Shown: positions 45,933 through 53,457 of the stretch, one piece after another | Position numbering within the stretch: position 1 is the first letter of the stretch | Layout: each line of letters begins with the position of its first letter | From: Pirellulales bacterium | GTDB lineage: Bacteria > Planctomycetota > Planctomycetia > Pirellulales > JACPPG01 | DNA length: 64,000 nucleotides | Assembly: GCA_036499395.1 (NCBI GenBank) | Contig: DASYDW010000010.1 | Span: 137,668 to 201,667 of the forward strand | Reading direction: 5' to 3' | Made by a program: the position numbers and the translations under genes | The notes under the pieces: generated by a model | Databases searched by the model: none | What the model was told of the DNA's origin: nothing | Seen by the model: only the letters and a program-made list of their open reading frames with translations

Positions 45933-48269
45933 CTACTGATGCAGCGCATACAGCACGACATTCAAACCCAGTCGTGCGGCGTCGTCGCGGGTATAGCCGG
46001 GGCATTCCAGCGAGTCGTGTCGCTCGAGCGCGCAGCTCAAATCGTATTTCGAGAACAGTACCGCGTAATGATCGCCCAGCTTGAGCGCTTCCAACTCAGG
46101 CTCAACTTGCCGTACATTGGCTTTCAGCGGTCCACCGGGCGCCTGGCGTTCAGGCTCGCGTCGTTCGAGCGTCTTGAGCTCGAAGCCACCGTACTTATCG
46201 CTAAAAATGTCGTCCGTACCGGGCACTCGTTCCAGCGGATGGTCGGGGAAGATGGCCGCGACTTCTTGCCGTACGGAATTGGCGAATTCCTCGCTCGAGC
46301 AGATCGCGTCGGCGACCAGCACGCCGCCACGTTCGAGGTACGTCTTCAACCGCTTCCGCTCCGCATCGTTCAGCCGGAACGCGTTACGACCGTGCATAAA
46401 GATGACCGGGAAGTCGAAAATGCGCTCCTCGGACAGTGTTATCTCGCGAGCGTCGGTGTTGGCACGCAGCCCCAACTCCCCCGAGACATATCGCAACAGA
46501 TTCGGCAGCGCCATCGGCGCGGCGTTCCAGCCGCCGGCGTGCTTCACCGTAGCGATGTAAAGCTTGGCCCGGCCGACCGAGTCCTCAGGCGCGCTGTCGG
46601 CCAGTTGCGGCAGATCGAGCTTGTATTTCGGCTCGCGATTCGTGGCGTACGACAACACATTCACGCCGATGGCGCGGGCCGCCGCGATCCGGCGTTCGAT
46701 CTCGGCCGGGTATTTCTTCTCGTTCACCAACTCGCGCCCGGGTCGCGCCAACTCCCAATAACACGAAAGGTTCTCCGGACAGTACATGACGCTTGTGCGG
46801 CAACCGACGTCGACACCCCACAGAGGTCGCACGAATCGCGGGTCGACCGGCTCTTCGGACGACCAGACGGCGTGCTCCGGCGGTAGCAAGTGCAGGCGGT
46901 GGTCAGGCTCGGGGAACATGCGATCGATCAATACGCGAAAGCCACGATCGAACTCTGCTCCCTCGCAAACCGCATCGGCAAAGATAAACCCGCCGCGGTT
47001 AACGTACTCGCGCAGTTTCGCGATGTCGTCGTCCGATAGCTCGGGCGCTTGCGTGCCTCCCAAGTACAGGACAGGCGACTCGATCAGGTCGTCGCTCGTG
47101 GCGGCATCGACGTCGATCACTTGCCAGGTGAGATCGCGCTGCCAGCGCTTTTCCGTATACGCCACCAGGTTCGCCAGATCCCGCCGATGATGGTTCCAGT
47201 CTTCCTGCGGCCCGTGGCGAATCTTGGCGGCCACGATCGGGCGGCGCCCTTTCGCCAGAAACAACAGCGCCAGGCTGGTGCCAATATGCGAATCGTTTTC
47301 GCCCAGGCCCGTGCCGCGCCAGAAGCCCGAGATGTCTTCCTGCAGATTGATCAACCAATCGGCCCCTTCACGATACCAATCGTGTTTGCCGATGAAGCGC
47401 TGGTTCGTCAACCGGCCAGTTCGTTCCAGGCCGTAAAGATAATAGAGGAGAAAGGCGCGAGGATCGTCGCCCGGATTGACGCGCACAGAAAAGTGCCGGC
47501 CCAGCCAGTTCATGGCGCGATCGATCGATTCGTCCTCCTCGTGCGGCTGGCAACACTTCACCTGGTCGCCGTCAACGCGCGCGTCCCCTTCGTCGAGAAC
47601 GTCGCGGGCCATGATCATGGCCCCGATCCCGGCGCAGGTCATGCTGCCGCTGCCGCTGCCTGGATCGTTGGGCTTGTAGCTCCACGAACCATCACCAGGG
47701 CGTTGGGCACGCTGCCAGTACTGCTGCGCAAGGCGCCACGTCTGCATGCTGGCCGGCACGCCGGCGCGATGCGCTTCGTACAACGCGAGCACGGCGAACT
47801 GCGAATTCGAGTTATCACCATACCCTTCGGGATAGCCCCAGGCGCCGCGGAATTTCTCGTTCGCCTTGTCCCGCTTTTGCTGCTCTTCGAGCCATTTGAC
47901 GTTGCGTCGAATTAACAGGGCGTCGGCCGTGGGCTCGGCGATGCTGAAGACCATCGTCTGAAGGCAAACGACGTAATTGAATTTCGGCGGAATCTTGCGC
48001 AGGTAGGCAAGCGCGTCGCGAATCTGCGGATCATCCGCCGGCACGCCAGAATTCAGCAGTGCCAGCGTCGCCAGTGCCGTAACACCACCGGCCAAAGTCG
48101 GATGCTCTTGCCACGAGCCATCGCGGCGCTGCTCGCGCTTCAGATACTTCACGCCCCGGTCGATCGACTGGCGAACCTGCTCGGCCGTGACCTCCGCACG
48201 GGCCGCCTGCGTCAACACGCCCGCCGCGATGCTGGCCACGAGAAGACAAAGTACGATCCGCTGCCGCAT
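45933..48269 (-). CDS. Exported protein: terpene-cyclase-like toroid fused to two DUF4159 domains
   Basis: The 778-residue protein starts MRQRIVLCLLVASIAAGVLT with a signal peptide (cleavage near AARA); GAAGAGG lies about five bases upstream. Residues about 30-330 hold prenyltransferase/squalene-cyclase type helical repeats (IDRGVKYLKREQRRDGSWQE, RNVKWLEEQQKRD, YWQRAQRPGDGSW). Two DUF4159 domains follow (about 385-500 and 610-778), seen from LREYVNRGGFIFADAVCEG and LKTYLERGGVLVADAICSS in similar contexts. DUF4159 resembles a glutamine-amidotransferase-like fold without a known activity. The DxDD cyclase motif was not seen, so terpene cyclisation is unlikely. The gene is divergent from the MoxR cluster, a linkage I recall as typical for planctomycetes. 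Confidence 0.87.
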   Translation of the reverse strand: MRQRIVLCLLVASIAAGVLTQAARAEVTAEQVRQSIDRGVKYLKREQRRDGSWQEHPTLAGGVTALATLALLNSGVPADDPQIRDALAYLRKIPPKFNYVVCLQTMVFSIAEPTADALLIRRNVKWLEEQQKRDKANEKFRGAWGYPEGYGDNSNSQFAVLALYEAHRAGVPASMQTWRLAQQYWQRAQRPGDGSWSYKPNDPGSGSGSMTCAGIGAMIMARDVLDEGDARVDGDQVKCCQPHEEDESIDRAMNWLGRHFSVRVNPGDDPRAFLLYYLYGLERTGRLTNQRFIGKHDWYREGADWLINLQEDISGFWRGTGLGENDSHIGTSLALLFLAKGRRPIVAAKIRHGPQEDWNHHRRDLANLVAYTEKRWQRDLTWQVIDVDAATSDDLIESPVLYLGGTQAPELSDDDIAKLREYVNRGGFIFADAVCEGAEFDRGFRVLIDRMFPEPDHRLHLLPPEHAVWSSEEPVDPRFVRPLWGVDVGCRTSVMYCPENLSCYWELARPGRELVNEKKYPAEIERRIAAARAIGVNVLSYATNREPKYKLDLPQLADSAPEDSVGRAKLYIATVKHAGGWNAAPMALPNLLRYVSGELGLRANTDAREITLSEERIFDFPVIFMHGRNAFRLNDAERKRLKTYLERGGVLVADAICSSEEFANSVRQEVAAIFPDHPLERVPGTDDIFSDKYGGFELKTLERREPERQAPGGPLKANVRQVEPELEALKLGDHYAVLFSKYDLSCALERHDSLECPGYTRDDAARLGLNVVLYALHQ

Positions 48270-48927
48270 CCGTGGCCTCTTCGAGAATCGAAATTCGAAC
48301 TGACGAGAAACTAAGGACGTCGCCATCCCGCCGTGAAATGCGTCACGCGGTGGAGGGTTGGCAAGTCGTCCGCGGTCCACCAGGTTCAAAGCGAAGGGTT
48401 CCACGCCGTCGCTGCAACGCGTCCGCTGCCCCACGGACAGCCGCGAGCGGCAGCCGTCTTTGCATTCTACTTTTGCATCGTTGCCCCAGCAACGCAGCGG
48501 GCAGTTCTCGCAGGAGAACTGCAAAGTTGAGAATCTGCTTGTCTTCTGTGGCGGGCCTCTTCGAGGGCGGGACCTCATCGTGGCGCTCCGGGGTCGCAGA
48601 CCCCGGCTACAGACTTCGCAGTTCTGCTGACACTCGACGGCAATCAGCGCCGAAATGTCGAACTCGCGGCCATTGTCCTTCGTAATACACCGCGCGCCTA
48701 ATGCATGTTCTGACATGTCCCGCTGAGGGGGCGTCGGCAAACTGTGGGCATAAAGCTGACTTTGCGGCCTGCAACACCCCCGCGTTGCTCGTCTGGACGT
48801 TTGCCAGCTAGAATGAAAATATGTCGCGTTTTATCCGCCTCTCATCCTGATATAAGGGGTGCGAGCGCGGACGCTATATCCCGTCGCCGGCCGGCAAGAG
48901 TCCCGAGCACATCACTAAGGACACGCG
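48270..48927. other. 658-base divergent intergenic region with hairpins
   Basis: No gene is convincing here. It carries a perfect nine-base hairpin at 48501-48522 (GCAGTTCTC, loop GCAG, GAGAACTGC) and a REP-like hairpin at 48588-48610. The promoters of the DUF4159 gene and the MoxR cluster must lie here, but no clear boxes were found. Confidence 0.5.
48588..48610 (-). repeat. REP-like hairpin, GTAGCCG family (best copy)
   Basis: On the minus strand GTAG is followed by CCGGGGTC, loop TGC, GACCCCGG: a perfect eight-base stem. The copy at 4368-4390 differs by one base, and 1237-1261 shares only the GTAGCCG prefix. Confidence 0.75.
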
Positions 48928-49953
48928 TTGAGCACCAAATCTACCCATCGCAATCTGGGCGAGGTTCTTCAGGAGTTCAGCCAGCATCGGCGATTGATGC
49001 AGGAGGAATTGCAGAAGGTCATCGTCGGCCAGGACGAAGTCATCGAGCAGATGTTCGCCGCCATATTCACCGGTGGGCATTGCCTATTGGAAGGCGTGCC
49101 CGGCCTGGCCAAAACGTTGATGGTCAGCACGCTGGCCAAAATCCTGGACGTCACTTTCAAACGCATTCAGTTCACGCCGGACTTGATGCCCTCGGATATC
49201 ACGGGCACGAATGTCTTGGAAGAAGATGACCAGGGGCGGCGAAACTTCCGCTTCGTCGAGGGCCCGATCTTCACGAACATCCTGCTGGCCGACGAAATCA
49301 ACCGTACACCACCGAAGACGCAGGCCGCGCTGCTGCAAGCAATGCAGGAGCGCGAAGTGTCGGTCGGGCAGCAGACGTACAACTTGCCGGAGCCATTTTT
49401 CACGATCGCAACACAAAACCCGATCGAGCAGGAAGGAACCTATCCGCTGCCCGAAGCGCAGTTGGACAGGTTCATGTTCAATATCAAGGTCAACTATCCC
49501 AGTTTGGCCGAAGAGGAACAGATCCTGGCTTCGACGACGCGCGGCGAAAAGCCCGAGGTGCGACGCGTCCTTTCAGGTCGAGCGATCGTGAATCTGCAAA
49601 AACTGGTCCGCTCGGTGGCCGTCAGCGAATACATCATTAAATATGTCGCACGACTGGTGCGCGCGACCCGGCCGAAGGACGAATCGGCGCCGGACTTCGT
49701 CAAAGAACTCGTCGATTGGGGGGCCGGTCCGCGTGCCGGGCAATTCCTGATCAACGGCGGCAAGGCGCTGGCCGCGATGGAAGGACGATTCTCGGTCGCG
49801 ATCGATGACGTCAAACGAGTGGCCGTCGCCGTGCTACGGCACCGCGTCAGCACAAACTTCCAGGCCCAGGCCGAAGGGATGAATACCGAAGACGTGATCA
49901 AGCGTCTGTTGGAACTGATTCCCACGCCCGAGATTCCGAAATTCCAAGGTTGA
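48928..49953 (+). CDS. MoxR-family AAA+ ATPase
   Basis: The 341-residue cytoplasmic ATPase has Walker A GVPGLAKT, Walker B LLADEINRTPPKTQAALLQAM, sensor-1 region ATQNPIEQEGTYPLPEAQLD and the MoxR lid domain. It starts at a TTG seven bases after AAGGA. MoxR ATPases act as chaperones that assemble or activate VWA-domain proteins. Here it heads a cluster with DUF58, BatA-type and VWA membrane proteins, which supports that role. All ATPase motifs are intact. Confidence 0.94.
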   Translation: MSTKSTHRNLGEVLQEFSQHRRLMQEELQKVIVGQDEVIEQMFAAIFTGGHCLLEGVPGLAKTLMVSTLAKILDVTFKRIQFTPDLMPSDITGTNVLEEDDQGRRNFRFVEGPIFTNILLADEINRTPPKTQAALLQAMQEREVSVGQQTYNLPEPFFTIATQNPIEQEGTYPLPEAQLDRFMFNIKVNYPSLAEEEQILASTTRGEKPEVRRVLSGRAIVNLQKLVRSVAVSEYIIKYVARLVRATRPKDESAPDFVKELVDWGAGPRAGQFLINGGKALAAMEGRFSVAIDDVKRVAVAVLRHRVSTNFQAQAEGMNTEDVIKRLLELIPTPEIPKFQG

Positions 49954-49960
49954 AGAGATG

Positions 49961-50106
49961 TTTTTGCCACAGAGGGCACCGAGGACGGAGATACAAGATC
50001 GCAATGGAATCAAAGGATCGCGACTCGCTGCTGAACTCCGACGGCGCTCGGATGATTGCCGGCATCAAACGATTCTCTCTGTGATCTCGGTGGCCTCTGT
50101 GGCTAA
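49961..50106. repeat. Inverted repeat with GCCACAGAGG termini
   Basis: The left end reads GCCACAGAGGGCACCGAGGA (from 49966). The right end at about 50073-50104 reads CTCGGTGGCCTCTGTGGC, its imperfect complement. About 80 bases lie between. The element fills most of the MoxR-DUF58 spacer and no gene is present. It looks like a non-autonomous, MITE-like dispersed element. Confidence 0.65.
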
Positions 50107-50142
50107 GTAATCTTTGGCTCCGTTGCTAACTGTTAGATTGTC

Positions 50143-51039
50143 ATGTCGGTAGCTGAAAAATATTTGAAGCCCGAGGTGGTGCGCGAGATTTCGCGGCTGG
50201 ACCTGCGCGCGCAGTTCATCGTGAAAGGCTTCCTGCAAGGCTTGCATTCCAGCCCGTTTCAAGGCTTCTCGGTCGAATTCAGCGAACATCGCAAATACAC
50301 CGCCGGCGACGATCCGCACGACATTGACTGGCTGGTCTTTGCCAAGACGGACAAGTACTACATCAAGAAATTCGAAGCCGAGACCAACATCACCGGTTAT
50401 CTGGTGATGGATCTGAGCCGGTCGATGGCTTACACGTATCGGCAAGAGCTGACCAAGTTCGATTACTCGATCTGCGTGGCCGCGGCGCTGTGCTACCTGA
50501 TGGTACACCAGCAAGACCCGGTCGGGCTGATTACGTTCGATGAGAAGATTCGCCAAAGCTTGCCGCCGCGCTCGAAGCGGACGCAGTTGGGAAACATCTT
50601 GTCGCTACTCGCGAATCTAAAGCCGTCCGGCAAGACCGAGATCGCCAAGAGCCTGATCCAACTGGCGGCCATGATGCGGCACCGAAGCCTGGTCATGCTC
50701 TTCTCGGACCTGCTGGCCGATCCCGACCCGATCATTCACGCCCTGCACCGGCTGCGACACGGCGGGCATGACGTGATTCTGTTTCACATTCTGGACGAGG
50801 CCGAAGTGCGCTTCCCTTTCGATGGGCTGGTCGAGTTCCACGAGCCGGAATCGGACGAGCGGGTTACGCTCGACGCCGATGGGTTCAAGGCGGACTACAT
50901 CGCCGAAATGAATCGCTTCCGCGAGCGTTATAAACGCGAATGTTTTCAAAGCGGCATCGACTACGTGCCGCTTGATACCAGCATGCGCTTCGACCGCGCC
51001 CTGACCGGATATCTACTCAGCCGCCGGGCGAGGTGCTGA
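50143..51039 (+). CDS. DUF58 protein with intact VWA-like metal site
   Basis: The 298-residue protein has the DUF58 core: GFSVEFSEHRKYTAGDDPHD, then a von Willebrand A-like half with LVMDLSRSMAY (DxSxS metal site intact), GLITFDEKIR and the late aspartate in SLVMLFSDLLADPD. DUF58 proteins are the usual partners of MoxR ATPases. No membrane helix or Shine-Dalgarno was seen. It is the second gene of the cluster, separated from moxR by 189 bases that hold an inverted repeat. Confidence 0.92.
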   Translation: MSVAEKYLKPEVVREISRLDLRAQFIVKGFLQGLHSSPFQGFSVEFSEHRKYTAGDDPHDIDWLVFAKTDKYYIKKFEAETNITGYLVMDLSRSMAYTYRQELTKFDYSICVAAALCYLMVHQQDPVGLITFDEKIRQSLPPRSKRTQLGNILSLLANLKPSGKTEIAKSLIQLAAMMRHRSLVMLFSDLLADPDPIIHALHRLRHGGHDVILFHILDEAEVRFPFDGLVEFHEPESDERVTLDADGFKADYIAEMNRFRERYKRECFQSGIDYVPLDTSMRFDRALTGYLLSRRARC

Positions 51040-51040
51040 G

Positions 51041-51163
51041 AAACTAGTCGTCAGTAGTCGGTTGCTAGTAGTCAGTGACACGCATATAGGTGCCCCCTTG
51101 TGCTAACAACGACCACGCACCGACCACTGATTACCAGGTACTGATTACTGAATACCGACCACC
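51041..51163. repeat. Imperfect inverted repeat with TAGTAGTC-type arms (second copy)
   Basis: The left arm (51041-51080) contains ACTAGTCGTCAGTAGTCGG and GCTAGTAGTCAGTG. The right arm (about 51102-51163) contains GACCACTGATTACCAGG and CTGATTACTGAATACCGACC, related units in reverse. It is the same type as 1191-1346 and fills the DUF58-BatA spacer. Confidence 0.6.
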
Positions 51164-51178
51164 GCTGCGACGCAGCTC

Positions 51179-53338
51179 ATGGACTTCCTTAATCCTGCCT
51201 TTTTGGCTGGCGCCGGTCTGGCGGCCGTTCCGGTGGTGCTGCATTTGATCATGCGGCAGCAACCGCGGCTGTTGGAATTCCCTGCGCTGCGCTTTTTGCA
51301 GGCACGACAGCAGTCGAATCGGCGCAGCATGCGGCTGCGGCACCTGCTGTTGTTGGCGCTGCGCGCGGCGGCCATCTGCTTGTTGGCCCTGGCGCTCGCA
51401 CGCCCCAGCATTCACGCCTCGGGCGTAATCGGCGATCAAGAGGCGCCGACCGCGGCGGCCCTGGTTTTCGACACCGCGCCGCGGATGAGCTACCGGCACG
51501 AAAACAAGACCCGTCTGGAAGCGGCGCAAGAAATCTCCGAGTGGCTGCTCCCCCGGTTGCCGTCCGACAGCCAGGTGGCGATCGTCGACGCCACGCCCGG
51601 CGAGCCCACGTTTCAGATCGATATGAGCACGGCCCGCCAACGCATTGGTCGCATGGAAACGACCGGGCTGGGGCGAACCCTTCCAGAATTAATCGAGGGA
51701 GCAGTCGCGCTTCTGAAAAAGAGCGAGCTCGAGCGCAAGGAAATTTACGTCTTTACCGACCTGGCTGCCACGGCCTGGAACACCGACACGCCTGATCGTA
51801 TGACGCGCGCCCTGCTCGAGTTACCGGGCTTGGCGGTCTATGTCATCGACGTGGGCGTGCTCGATCCGCGTGACCTGTCGCTGGGCGAATTACAGCTATC
51901 GAGTCAGGTGCTGGCGCGCAACAGCCCTTTGCACGTGGTCGGTGAGCTCGATTCGCTGGGCATGACCGGCGATGCCGTGGTCGAAATGTACCTGGCCGAT
52001 AATGACGGTCAGATGCAGAAGCGCAGTGAGCAGACCGTCAATTATGTGCCCGGCGGCGCTCAGACGCTCGACTTCTCGGCCGCCGGACTGGATATCGGCA
52101 CGCATCAGGGCTATGTGCGTATCGTGCAGCAGGACAGTCTGCCGATCGACAACGAGCGTTACTTCACGGTCGAGGTCAAGCCGCCGTGGCGCGTGCTGGT
52201 GGCGGCCACGCAGCCGGCCGATTATCACGCGGCGAATCTGGTCGAAGCGCTTGCTCCGGCTGATTTTCGTCGCACCGGACACGCTCGCTACGAGTGCGAA
52301 GTGGTCGATTTCGCCGAGCTTGGGCGTCGTCCGCTGGAAAGCTATGCGGCCGTCTGTCTGCTCGACCCGCCACCACAGCCGGACAATACATGGCGAATTC
52401 TCGCCGATTACGCGCGGGCCGGCGGCGGGGTCGGCATTTTCCTGGGCAGTAATGTCGAACGGCAATTCGCCAGCTTCAATGCCGAAGCGGCGCAGGAAAT
52501 ATTGCCTGGCCCCCTGGATTTCGTCGCGCGTTTTCCCGAGGGGACGAACTATTTAAGCACGCGGAACGATCAGCACCCGATCCTGGCCAAGTTCCGTTCT
52601 CGGCGCGGCTCAGTGCCGTGGGAAGATTTTCCGGTCTATCGCTTCTGGCAATTTGAAAGTCTGCAGCAGGGTATCGGCACCGTCATGGCGCTCGCCGGAG
52701 GACAGCCGGCGCTACTGGAAAAACCGCTGGGAAAAGGGCGCGTGCTGACGTTCGTGACGCCGGTCTCGGAATTGGCCGAACTGGCCGAAGACGATCGCTG
52801 GAATCAATTGTGGGGGGCCGGAGCGTGGCCCTTCTTCATGCTCTCGAACGAGATAATGCTGTACCTGGTTGGCGGTAACGACGAGCTCATGAATTACGCG
52901 GCAGGACAGACGGTGGTCGTGCCGATCGAGCCCGAGAAGCGGTTTCCCACGTTTCTGATCTCGACCCCCAGCGGCGAAAGCATTCGCCAGGCCCCCAATC
53001 AGCAGAATGCCGTGGTCGTGGCGGCGACGCAACAGCCTGGCAACTACCGAATCCGGGCTGGCGGCGACAAGGACGGTGTGAACCGGGGCTTCAGCGTGAA
53101 TCTGACGCCCGAGGCGAGTCGATTGACGCGTATCGACGAGGACGAGTTGAAGCGACTGTTCGGCGAGCAGACATTTCATGTCGCGCGCAGCCAGGAGCAG
53201 ATCGACCGTCACGTCAGTCTCGATCGCGTCGGCCGCGAACTATTCCCGTTGTTGATTGCCATTGTAGCGATCGTACTAGGGGCCGAGCATGTTTTGGCCA
53301 ACCGTTTCTATCGCGAAGCGCAACCGGTGAAAGAGTGA
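51179..53338 (+). CDS. BatA-type membrane protein with degenerate VWA domain
   Basis: The 719-residue protein opens with the aerotolerance-regulator (BatA) N-terminal region: MDFLNPAFLAGAGLAAVPVV, a basic linker and a second helix (LLLLALRAAAICLLALALA). The VWA-like domain begins at TAAALVFDTAPRMSYR, where the DxSxS metal site is replaced by D98-T-A-P-R102. A central region contains a DUF4159/GATase-like stretch (LADYARAGGGVGIFLGSN, GKGRVLTFVTPVSEL). A C-terminal helix (LFPLLIAIVAIVLGAEHVLA) anchors the end. It probably scaffolds an inner-membrane complex with the neighbouring VWA protein and MoxR. Confidence 0.88.
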   Translation: MDFLNPAFLAGAGLAAVPVVLHLIMRQQPRLLEFPALRFLQARQQSNRRSMRLRHLLLLALRAAAICLLALALARPSIHASGVIGDQEAPTAAALVFDTAPRMSYRHENKTRLEAAQEISEWLLPRLPSDSQVAIVDATPGEPTFQIDMSTARQRIGRMETTGLGRTLPELIEGAVALLKKSELERKEIYVFTDLAATAWNTDTPDRMTRALLELPGLAVYVIDVGVLDPRDLSLGELQLSSQVLARNSPLHVVGELDSLGMTGDAVVEMYLADNDGQMQKRSEQTVNYVPGGAQTLDFSAAGLDIGTHQGYVRIVQQDSLPIDNERYFTVEVKPPWRVLVAATQPADYHAANLVEALAPADFRRTGHARYECEVVDFAELGRRPLESYAAVCLLDPPPQPDNTWRILADYARAGGGVGIFLGSNVERQFASFNAEAAQEILPGPLDFVARFPEGTNYLSTRNDQHPILAKFRSRRGSVPWEDFPVYRFWQFESLQQGIGTVMALAGGQPALLEKPLGKGRVLTFVTPVSELAELAEDDRWNQLWGAGAWPFFMLSNEIMLYLVGGNDELMNYAAGQTVVVPIEPEKRFPTFLISTPSGESIRQAPNQQNAVVVAATQQPGNYRIRAGGDKDGVNRGFSVNLTPEASRLTRIDEDELKRLFGEQTFHVARSQEQIDRHVSLDRVGRELFPLLIAIVAIVLGAEHVLANRFYREAQPVKE

Positions 53339-53342
53339 TACG

Positions 53343-53418
53343 AAATGATGAATGATGAATGCAGATTGACGAATCGGAGAGCAGAGTCGCGAACTTGAAG
53401 TTACCCCGTTCATCATTT
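53343..53418. repeat. Inverted repeat with AAATGATGAA arms
   Basis: AAATGATGAA at 53343-53352 is perfectly matched by TTCATCATTT at 53409-53418, with a 56-base loop. The left arm continues as a second TGATGAA unit. It fills most of the 119-base spacer between the BatA and VWA genes. Confidence 0.6.
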
Positions 53419-53457
53419 TGCAATCGTCATCCTGCCTTTGTTTAAGCCTTCCCCTCA

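Noticed and set aside
45933..48269. Squalene-hopene or terpene cyclase
   Set aside because: The helical repeats are present, but no DxDD motif is seen, the protein is exported, and it continues into two DUF4159 domains.
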